Shown in pieces: positions 45,211 to 53,690 of a stretch of DNA of 64,000 nt. Below the pieces are notes generated by a model, which did no database searches, was not told the DNA's origin, and worked only from the letters and a program-made list of their open reading frames with translations. A program made the position numbers and the translations under genes. Source of the DNA: Panulirus ornatus (Eukaryota > Arthropoda > Malacostraca > Decapoda > Palinuridae); the NCBI RefSeq assembly GCF_036320965.1, contig NC_092269.1, positions 28,440,843 through 28,504,842 of the forward strand, given 5' to 3'. Within the stretch, counting starts at the first letter, position 1, and each line of letters opens with the position of its first letter.

Positions 45211-46233
45211 TCAACCCCGGTATACCACATCGCTCCAATTCACTCTATTCCTTGCCCTCCTTTCACCCTCCTGCATGTTCAGGCCCCGATCACACAAAAT
45301 CTTTTTCACTCCATCTTTCCACCTCCAATTTGGTCTCCCTCTTCTCCTTGTTCCCTCCACCTCCGACACATATATCCTCTTGGTCAATCTTTCCTCATTC
45401 ATCCTCTCCATGTGCCCAAACCACTTCAAAACACCCTCTTCTGCTCTCTCAACCACGCTCTTTTTATTTCCACACATCTCTCTTACCCTTACGTTACTCA
45501 CTCGATCAAACCACCTCACACCACACATTGTCCTCAAACATCTCATTTCCAGCACATCCATCCTCCTGCACACAACTCTATCCATAGCCCACGTCTCGCA
45601 ACCATACAACATTGTTGGAACCACTATTCCTTCAAACATACCCATTTTTGCTTTCCGAGATAATGTTCTCGACTTCCACACATTCTTCAAGGCCCCCAGG
45701 ATTTTCGCCCCCTCCCCCACCCTATGATCCACTTCCGCTTCCATGGTTCCATCCGCTGCCAGATCCACTCCCAGATATCTAAAACACTTCACTTCCTCCA
45801 GTTTTTCTCCATTCAAACTCACCTCCCAATTGACTTGACCCTCAACCCTACTGTACCTAATAACCTTGCTCTTATTCACATTTACTCTTAACTTTCTTCT
45901 TCCACACACTTTTCCAAACTCAGTCACCAGCTTCTGCAGTTTCTCACATGAATCAGCCACCAGCGCTGTATCATCAGCGAACAACAACTGACTCACTTCC
46001 CAAGCTCTCTCATCCCCAACAGACTTCATACTTGCCCTCTCTTCCAAAACTCTTGCATTTACCTCCCTAACAACCCCATCCATAAACAAATTAAACAACC
46101 ATGGAGACATCACACACCCCTGCCGCAAACCTACATTCACTGAGAACCAATCACTTTCCTCTCTTCCTACACGTACACATGCCTTACATCCTCGATAAAA
46201 ACTTTTCACTGCTTCTAACAACTTTCCTCCCAC
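45211..46233 (-). CDS. LINE reverse transcriptase C-terminal half (340 codons)
   Basis: Part of the young near full-length LINE. Contains GLRQGCVMSPWLFNLFMDG, FADDTALVADS, NKSKVIRYSR, FRYLGVDLAADGTM, WFGHMERMNEERLTKRIYV and GRPNWRWKDGVKK, ending at the family's normal stop after VVYRG. It is separated from the upstream part only by a nonsense change at 46255-46257 (a Trp codon in the DALWKVLRIYG segment of sister copies). Confidence 0.85.
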   Translation of the reverse strand: MGGKLLEAVKSFYRGCKACVRVGREESDWFSVNVGLRQGCVMSPWLFNLFMDGVVREVNARVLEERASMKSVGDERAWEVSQLLFADDTALVADSCEKLQKLVTEFGKVCGRRKLRVNVNKSKVIRYSRVEGQVNWEVSLNGEKLEEVKCFRYLGVDLAADGTMEAEVDHRVGEGAKILGALKNVWKSRTLSRKAKMGMFEGIVVPTMLYGCETWAMDRVVCRRMDVLEMRCLRTMCGVRWFDRVSNVRVREMCGNKKSVVERAEEGVLKWFGHMERMNEERLTKRIYVSEVEGTRRRGRPNWRWKDGVKKILCDRGLNMQEGERRARNRVNWSDVVYRG

Positions 46234-46254
46234 ACCATATATTCTTAATACCTC

Positions 46255-46785
46255 TCACAGAGCATCTCTATGAACTCTATCATATGCCTTCTCCAGATCC
46301 ATAAATGCTACATACAAATCCATTTGCTTTTCTAAGTATTTCTCACATACATTCTTCAAAGCAAACACCTGATCCACACATCCTCTACCACTTCTGAAAC
46401 CACACTGCTCTTCCCCAATCTGATGCTCTGTACATGCCTTCACCCTCTCAATCAATACCCTCCCATATAATTTACCAGGAATACTCAACAAACTTATACC
46501 TCTGTAATTTGAGCACTCACTCTTATCCCCTTTGCCTTTGTACAATGGCACTATGCATGCATTCCGCCAATCCTCAGGCACCTCACCATGAGTCATACAT
46601 ACATTAAATAACCTTACCAACCAGTCAACAATACAGTCACCCCCTTTTTTAATAATTTCCACTGCAATACCATCCAAACCTGCTGCCTTGCCGGCTTTCA
46701 TCTTCCGCAAAGCTTTCACTACCTCTTCTCTGTTTACCAAATCATTTTCCCCTAACCCTCTCACTTTGCACACCACCTCGACCAA
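46255..46785 (-). pseudogene. LINE reverse transcriptase N-terminal part (176 codons, premature stop)
   Basis: Contains GKAAGLDGIAVEIIKKGGDC, GEVPEDWRNACIVPLYKGKG, YRGISLLSIPGKLYGRVLIE and motif A AFMDLEKAYDRVHRDAL, ending at the TGA. The start given is only the first Met after the frameshift near 46750. In the ancestral frame it would be continuous with 46742-47101. Confidence 0.8.
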
Positions 46786-47101
46786 AACACCCTATATCTG
46801 CCACTCTATCATCAAACACATTCAACAAACCTTCAAAATACTCACTCCATCTCCTTCTCACATCACCACTACTTGTTATCACCTCCCCATTTGCGCCCTT
46901 CACTGAAGTTCCCATTTGCTCCCTTGTCTTACGCACTTTATTTACCTCCTTCCAGAACATCTTTTTATTCTCCCTAAAATTTAATGATACTCTCTCACCC
47001 CAACTCTCATTTGCCCTTTTTTTCACCTCTTGCACCTTTCTCTTGACCTCGTGTCTCTTTCTTTTATACATCTCCCACTCAATTGCATTTTTTCCCTGCA
47101 A
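46742..47101 (-). pseudogene. LINE connector segment (119 codons)
   Basis: Lys/Arg-rich connector between endonuclease and reverse transcriptase (KRKRHEVKRKVQEVKKRANE, NFRENKKMFWKEVNKVRKTR, SGDVRRRWSEYFEGLLNVFD). Overlaps the downstream piece in another frame because of a one-base insertion in a C run near 46750. The upstream limit is the TGA at 47105. Confidence 0.8.
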
Positions 47102-47104
47102 AAA

Positions 47105-48151
47105 TCATCCAAATGCCTCTCTCTTCTCTTTCACTAATACTCTTACTTCTTCATCCCACCACTCACTACCCTTTCTAATCAACCCACCTCCCACTCTTCT
47201 CATGCCACAAGCATCTTTTGCGCAATCCATCACTGATTCCCTAAATACATCCCATTCCTCCCCCACTCCCCTTACTTCCATTGTTCTCACCTTTTTCCAT
47301 TCTGTACTCAGTCTCTCCTGGTACTTCCTCACACAGGTCTCCTTCTCAAGCTCACTTACTCTCACCACCCTCTTCACCCCAACATTCACTCTTCTTTTCT
47401 GAAAACCCATACAAATCTTCACCTTAGCCTCCACAAGATAATGATCAGACATCCCTCCAGTTGCACCTCTCAGCACATTAACATCCAAAAGTCTCTCTTT
47501 CGCACGCCTGTCAATTAACACGTAATCCAATAATGCTCTCTGGCCATCTCTCCTACTTACATAAGTATACTTATGTATATCTCGCTTTTTAAACCAGGTA
47601 TTCCCAATCATCAGTCCTTTTTCAGCACATAAATCTACAAGCTCTTCACCATTTCCATTTACAACACTGAACACCCCATGTATACCAATTATTCCCTCAA
47701 CTGCCACATTACTCACCTTTGCATTCAAATCACCCATCACTATGACCCGGTCTCGTGCATCAAAACCACTAACACACTCATTCAGCTGCTCCCAAAACAC
47801 TTGCCTCTCTTGATCTTTCTTCTCATGCCCAGGTGCATATGCACCAATAATCACCCACCTCTCTCCATCAACTTTCAGTTTTACCCATATTAATCGAGAA
47901 TTTACTTTCTTACACTCTATCACATACTCCCACAACTCCTGTCTCAGGAGTATTGCTACTCCTTCCCTTGCTCTTGTCCTCTCACTAACCCCTGACTTTA
48001 CTCCCCAGACATTCCCAAACCACTCTTCCCCTTTACCCTTGAGCTTCGTTTCACTCAGAGCCAAAACATCCAGATTCCTTTCCTCAAACATACTACCTAT
48101 CTCTCCTTTTTTCACATCTTGGTTACAACCACACACATTTAGGCACCCCAC
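47105..48151 (-). CDS. LINE apurinic-type endonuclease (348 codons, ends at a premature TGA)
   Basis: Starts MGCLNVCGCNQDVKKGEIGS and carries in order the exonuclease-III-fold motifs LDVLALSETKLKGKG (metal-binding Glu, about residue 34), RWVIIGAYAPG (about 113), VIVMGDLNAKVSNVAV (about 145), ALLDYVLIDRR (about 205) and GMSDHYLVEAKVKI (about 228; SDH contains the catalytic His). The N-terminal region is therefore complete and looks functional. The frame closes at a TGA that replaces a CGA Arg codon (GRFLQ in other copies). The enzyme would nick target DNA for target-primed reverse transcription. Confidence 0.87.
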   Translation of the reverse strand: MGCLNVCGCNQDVKKGEIGSMFEERNLDVLALSETKLKGKGEEWFGNVWGVKSGVSERTRAREGVAILLRQELWEYVIECKKVNSRLIWVKLKVDGERWVIIGAYAPGHEKKDQERQVFWEQLNECVSGFDARDRVIVMGDLNAKVSNVAVEGIIGIHGVFSVVNGNGEELVDLCAEKGLMIGNTWFKKRDIHKYTYVSRRDGQRALLDYVLIDRRAKERLLDVNVLRGATGGMSDHYLVEAKVKICMGFQKRRVNVGVKRVVRVSELEKETCVRKYQERLSTEWKKVRTMEVRGVGEEWDVFRESVMDCAKDACGMRRVGGGLIRKGSEWWDEEVRVLVKEKREAFG

Positions 48152-48196
48152 TCTGAGCCTTCGAGGAGGATGAGCACTCCCCGCGTGACTCCTTCT

Positions 48197-48286
48197 TCCT
48201 CGCGTGTCGTAGAAAGCGACTAGAGGGGACGGGAGCGGGGGGCCAGAAATCCTCCCCTCCTTGTATTAACTTTCTAAAATGGGAAA
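48197..48286 (+). mobile_element. inverted 5' leader segment of the young LINE
   Basis: After the antisense leader (GACTCCTTCTT to 48197), the strand switches to sense: CGCGTGTCGTAGAAAGCGAC, GGGAGCGGGGGGCCAGAAAT, CTTGTATTAACTTTCTAAAA, TGGGAAA, ending at the target duplication. Its right edge (GGGAAA) is, in the intact leader, the base pairs directly before CAGAAGAAGGAGTC, so the inverted and non-inverted parts are adjacent in the source. This is the pattern of twin priming. Confidence 0.85.
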
Positions 48287-48440
48287 CATTCAAACCTACC
48301 TCCCAATTAACTTGACCCTCAACCCTACTGTACCTAATAACCTTGCTCTTATTCACATTTACTCTTAACTTTCTTCTTTCACACACTTTACCAAACTCAG
48401 TCACCAGCTTCTGCAGTTTCTCACATGAATCATCCACCAG
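48287..48440 (-). mobile_element. long-UTR RTE-like LINE, right piece of the interrupted copy
   Basis: CATTCAAACCTACCTCCCAA continues the reverse transcriptase frame of 43942-45011 through NKSKVIRYSRVEGQVNWEV and CEKLQKLVTEFGKV up to LVDDS, where it ends at 48440. Confidence 0.83.
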
Positions 48441-48458
48441 CTGAATAAAAGCAAGGTT

Positions 48459-49039
48459 GTAGGTAGTAGTTGGAAGGCAGCTGATGGCCAGTAGGTATAT
48501 TACCAGTACTGCCCACCTGGGTATTGGGAGGGTTACTGTTGGCTGCTTTGTGAGCCAGCACTTCATTGGTTGTCAAGTTGCACTCTCTGACCCAGGTATT
48601 TGTCTTTTCTTTCTGTATCACTTGTGCGTGGACTTTCTTTTTGTATCACTTGCTCGTGGACTGCTGGAATTCTGTCTACTAGCACACAATCTCTCCTTGT
48701 CATATGTAGCACTTGACAACACTTAAAGCACACAACTCATTCTTTGTAACTAGATTTTCCTGTGTATGCACTATGGGCTAGCCCTGCCTTTTTAGAAATT
48801 GGTAGGAGCAATAGATAGAAGAGATAGAAACTTTAGGTAGAAGTAGTAGGTAGGAGCAGAAACTTTAGGTAGCAGCCTTTACAAACACTGCACTAGAGTT
48901 GCCTTCTGCCAGTGTCCTATTAAGGGTGAGGCACTGAAGGCTGAGAAGAAGCACTGGAGTTCACTAGTTATGAAAACTCTATTGCTGTGGCCACCCCCTT
49001 TAGGGAGTTCCAATTGGAGCAGGTGTCAGAGATGTAGAT
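48459..49039 (+). repeat. GTAGGTAG SINE-like element, full length with 9-bp target duplication
   Basis: 581 bp from GTAGGTAGTAGTTGGAAGGC to GTCAGAGATGTAGAT, flanked by AGCAAGGTT at 48450-48458 and 49040-49048. It is inserted inside a sense LINE reverse transcriptase (NKSKVI codons), which fixes its boundaries. No coding capacity. Confidence 0.9.
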
Positions 49040-49715
49040 AGCAAGGTTATTAGGTGCAGCAGGGTTGGAATGTAAGTTTCAGTGGAGAAAAATTGAAGGA
49101 AGTGAAGTGTTTTAGATATCTGAGAGTGGACTTAGCAGCAAATGGAACCATGGAAGTGAAGTGAGCCATGGGGTGGGGGAGGGGGGTGAAGATTCTGGGA
49201 ATGATGAAAAATGTGTGGAAAGAGATAAGGTTAGCTTTAAGGGGAAAAATGGGTATGTTTGAAGGAAAAGTAGTTTCATTTATATAACGAGGTTGCAAGG
49301 CTTGAGCTATAGATAGGGTTGTGCAAAGGAGGGTGGATGTGTTTGAAACTCAATGTTTAAGAACAGCATGTGATGTGAGGTGGTTTGATCAAGTAAGTAA
49401 TGAAAGTGTAAGAGAGATGTGTGGAAATAAAAAGAGTGTGGCTTAGAGAGCACAGGAAGATGTGTTAAAGTGGTTTGGACATGTGAGGTGAATAAGTGCA
49501 GAAAGGTTGACAGAGAGGATATTTGTGTCATAAGTGGGGGGGGACTGGGAGACCATATAGGAGAGGGGAGAATGAAGTGTTTTTTTAAAAAGATTTTGGA
49601 GAGGGAAGAATGGAGTGTTTTTTAAAAAGGTTTTAAGTGATCAGGGCCTGAACATGCAGGAGGGTGAAAGGTGTGCACAGAATAGAGTGAATTGAGTAAT
49701 AGAGTATACTGGGAT
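49040..49715 (+). mobile_element. old RTE-like LINE, C-terminal block
   Basis: Decayed frame from KVIRCSR through FRYL, CGNKKSV and the ADRED-like WFGHV segment. It contains a local duplication (GATTTTGGAGAGGGAAGAATGGAGTG) at 49560-49630 and ends at the VYWD region. Confidence 0.7.
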
Positions 49716-50836
49716 CAAGTGTTTTGGGAGCAGCTGAGTGAGTGTGATAACAGCTTTGTTGCATGAGACCGGGTTATAGTAATGGGTGATTTGAATGCAA
49801 AGGTGAGTAATATGGCAGTTGAGGGTATAACTGGTGTATAGGGGTGTTCAGTGTTGTAAATGGAAATGGTGAAGAGCTTGTAGATTTGTGTGCTGAAAAA
49901 GGACTGGTGATTGGGAATACCTGGGTTGAAAAGAGAGATATACATAAGTATATGTATGTAAGTAGGAGAGATGGCCAGAGACCATTGTTGGATTATGTGT
50001 TAATTGATAGGCATGTGAAAGAGAGACTTTTGGATGTAAATGTGCTGATAGGGGCAACTGGAGGGATGTCAGATCATTATCTTTGAAGGTGAAGGTTTGT
50101 AGAGAGTTTTCAGAAAAGAAGAGAGAATGTTGGGGTGAAGAGAGTAGTGAGAGTAAGTGAGCTTGGAAAGGAGACTTGTGTGAGGAAGTACCAGGAGAGA
50201 TTGAGTGCAGAATGGCAAAAGGTGAGAACGAATGACATAAGGGGAGTGGAGGAGGAATGGGATGTATTTAGGGAAGCAGTATTCCTGGGAAATTATATGG
50301 TAGGGTATTGATTGAGAGGGTAAAGGCATGCACAGAGCATCAGATTAGGGAAGAGCAGTGTGGTTGCAGAAATGGTAGAGGATGTGTGGATCAGGTGCTT
50401 GCTTTGAAGAATATATGTGAGAAATACTTAGAAAAACAGATGGATTTGTTTGTAGCTTTTATGGATCTGGTTGATAGAGATACTTTGTGAAAGGTTTTAA
50501 GAGTATATGGTGTGGGAGGTAAGTTGCTAGAAGCAGTGAAAAGTTTTACCAAGAATGTAAGGCATGTGTATGATTAGGAAGAGAGGAAAGTGATTGGTTC
50601 CCAGTGAATGCCGGTTTGTGGCAGGGGTGCATAATGTCTCCATGGTTGTTTATTTGATTTATGGATGGGGTGGTTAGGGAGGTGAATGCAAGAGTTTTGG
50701 AGGGAGGGGTAAGTATGCATTCTGTTGTGGATGAGAGGGCTTTGGAAGTGAGTCAGTTGTTCACTAATGATACAGCGCTGGTGGCTGATTTGGGTGATAA
50801 ACTACAGAAGTTGGTGACTGTAGTTTGTTACTCGAT
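49716..50836 (+). mobile_element. old RTE-like LINE, endonuclease plus reverse transcriptase with large deletion
   Basis: Endonuclease from QVFWEQLSECDN-like remnants and GDLNAKVSNMAVEG to GMSDHYL (80-codon open piece 49844-50086). At about 50281 the frame jumps to PGKLYGRVLIERV, deleting about 700 bp. It then shows QCGCRNGRGCVDQVLALKNI, a shortened motif A (AFMDLVDRDTL) and an active-site box with a one-codon loss, ending at 50836 against an antisense copy. Confidence 0.72.
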
Positions 50837-52577
50837 TGAATATCCTTACCAACCAACAGTCAACAACACAGTCACCCCTTTTTTTTAGTATATTCCACTG
50901 CAGTACCATCGAAACCTGCCGCCTTGCCGGCTTTCATCTTCCGCAATGCCTTCACTACCTCTTCTCTGTTCAGTAGACCATTCTCCCTGACCTTCTCACT
51001 TTGCACAGCACCTCGACCAAAACACCCTATATCTGCCACTCTATCATCAAATACATTCAACAAACGTTCAAAATTCTCACTCCACCTCCTCACTTCACTA
51101 CTACTTGTTATTACCTACCCATTAGCCCCCTTCATCAATGTTCCCATTTGCTCTCTTGTCTTATGCGCTTTATTAACTCCTTCCGAAGCATCTTTTTATC
51201 CCCCAGAAATTCTAATAATACTCTCTCACCCCAACTCTCATTTGCCCTCTTTTCCACCTCTTGCACCTTACTCTTGACCTCTTGCCTCTTTATTTTATGC
51301 ATCTCCCAGTCATTTGCACTACTTCCCAGCAAAAATTGTCCAAATGCCTCTCTCTTCTCTTTCACTAATAGTCTTACTTCATCATCCCACCACTCACTAC
51401 CCTTTCTAATCTGTCCACCTCCCATCTTTCTCATGCCAGTCATCTTTTGCACAAGCCATCACTGCTTCCCTAAATACTTCCCATTCCTCCCCCACTTCCC
51501 TTACGTCATTTGCTCTCACCTTTTTCCATTCTGCACTCAGTCTTTCCTGGTACTTCCTCACACAAGTCTCCTTTTCAAGCTCATTCTCTCTTCTCCTCTG
51601 AAAACCTCTATGAATCTTCACCTTCGCCTTTACAAGATAATCATCAGACATCCCTCCAGTTGCCCCTCTCAGCACAGTAACATCCAAAAGTCTCTCTTTC
51701 ATGCGCCTATCAATTAACACGTAATACAACAATGCTCTCTGGCCATCTCTCCTACATACATACACATACTCATGTATATCTCTTTTTAAACCAGGTATTC
51801 CCAGTCACCAGTCCTTTTTCGGTGCATAAATCTACAAGGCCTTCACTAATTCCATTTACAACACTGAACACCCCATGTACACCAATTATACCTCTCAACT
51901 GCCACATTGCTCACCTTTGCATTGAAATCACCCATCACTATAACCTGGTCTCGTGCATCAAAGCTACTAACACAGTCACTCAGCTGCTCCCACAACATTT
52001 GCCTCTAATGATCTTTCTTCTCAAGACCAGGTGCATAAACACCAGTAATCACCCATCTCTGCCTTTCATGATCTTTCTTCTCATGACCAGGTGCATAAGC
52101 ACCAGTAATCACCCATCTCTCTCCATTCTTTTTCAGTTTTACCCATATCAATCTAGAGTTTACATTCTTTCTCTCTATCACATACTCCCACAACTCCTGC
52201 TTCAGGAGTAGTGCTACTCCTTCCTTTGCTCTTGTTTTCTCACCAACCCCTGACTCTACTCCCAAGACATTCCAAACCACTCTTCCCCTTTACCCTTGAT
52301 CTTTGTTTCGCTCAGAGCCAAAACATTTTGGTTTCTTTCCTCAAACACACTACCTGTCTCTCCTTTTTTCTCATCTTTGTTACATTTAGACACCCCAATC
52401 TGAGCCTTCGAGAAGGATGAGCACTCCCTGCTTAACTCCTTCTATTTCCCCTTTTAGAAAGTTAAAATACAAGGAGGGTAGGGTTTCTAGCCCCACCACT
52501 CCCATCCTCTTTAGTTGCCTTCTGTGACATGCGGGGAATGCGTGGGAAGTATTCTTTCTCCCCTATCCCCAGGGATA
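50837..52577 (-). mobile_element. RTE-like LINE, 5' half only, with complete leader
   Basis: Antisense copy lacking everything 3' of the FNVCM segment. Complement pieces encode AGFDGTAVEYTKK, the connector, and the endonuclease with a 51-bp-scale duplication at 52000-52110 (the IITGAYAPGHEKKDHERQ segment twice). The leader runs to the 5' terminus TCCCCTATCCCCAGGGATAG at 52558-52577, giving a second view of the element's 5' end. Confidence 0.78.
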
Positions 52578-52594
52578 GGGGAGAAATATATGTA

Positions 52595-53690
52595 TATGTT
52601 TTATTATTATTGTATTATGTTATTATACTTAGTCGCTGTCTCCTGCATTAGCGAGGTAGCGCAAGGAGACAGATGAAAGAATGGCTCAACCCACCCACAT
52701 ACACATGTATATACATAAATGCCTACACACACACACACACATATATACATACCTATAGATTTCAGTGTATACATACATATACATACACACATATACATTT
52801 ATACACATGTACATATTCATACTTGCTGCTTTCATCCATTTCCAGTGCCACCCCACCCCACATGAAATAGCATCCCAGCCCCCTACCATGCGTGTGTGCA
52901 CTTGTGAGAGGTAGTGCTAGGAAAAGAAAAAAAAGGCCACATTCGTTCACATTCTGTCTCCAGCTGTCATGTGTAATGTACCTGAAACCACAGCTCCCTT
53001 TCTACATCCAGACCCCACAAAACTTTCCATGGTATACCCCAGACGCTTCACATGCCCTACTGCAAACCCTTGACAGCACGTCAACCCTGGTATACCACAT
53101 TGTTCCAATTCACTCTATTCCTTGCACAACTTTCACCCTCCTGTATGTTCAAGCCCCGATCACTTAAAATCTTTTTCACTCTATCCGTCCACCTCCAATT
53201 TGGTCTCCCATTTCTCCTCGTTCCCTCCATCTCTGACACATATATCCTCTTTGTCAATCTTTCCTCACTCATTCTCTCCATGTGACCAAACCATTTCAAC
53301 ACACCCTCTTCTGCTCCCTCAACCACACTCATTTTATTACCACACATCTCTCTTACCCTTTCATTACTTACTCCATCAAACCACCTCACACCATATATTG
53401 ACCTCAAACATCTCATTTTTAGCACATCCACCCTCCTCTGCACAACCTTATCTATAGCCCATGCCTCGCAACCATATAACACTGTTGGAATCGCTATTCC
53501 TTCAAACATACCCATTTTTGCTCATTGAGATAATGTTCTTGCCTTCCACACATTCTTCAACTCTTCCAGAACCATTGCTCCCTCCCCCACCCTGTGACTC
53601 AGTTCCGCTTCCATGGTTCCATCCTTTGCTAAATCTACTCTCAGATATCTAAAATGCTTCACTCCCTCCAGTTTTTCTCCGTTCAAACTT
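52595..53690 (-). mobile_element. old RTE-like LINE, left piece of an interrupted copy
   Basis: Tail complement TTTTATTATTATTGTATTATG, long 3' UTR, then a 144-codon open frame (53081-53515). It ends at CGTTCAAACTT (53680-53690), exactly the position where 43942-45011 is also interrupted. Resumes at 56188. Confidence 0.85.

Larger units (their letters stand above)
45012..48286 (-). mobile_element. young RTE-like LINE, near full length, with 5' inversion
   Basis: Inserted into an older antisense LINE with target duplication CATTCAAAC (45001-45009 and 48287-48295). The tail complement TTTTATTTATTATTATACTT begins at 45012 and the 3' UTR is the short 210-bp form. The ~980-codon frame runs from 48151 down to 45211 with three lesions: TGG to TGA at 46255-46257, one extra C near 46748-46752, and CGA to TGA at 47105-47107. 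Beyond about 48197 the 5' leader appears in inverted orientation to 48286. Confidence 0.93.

Noticed and set aside
52577..52600. Inverted CCCTATCCCCAGGGATAGGGG as a transcription terminator or hairpin regulator
   Set aside because: It is the 5' terminus of the LINE leader, whose palindromic start occurs in each complete copy. No evidence for termination here.
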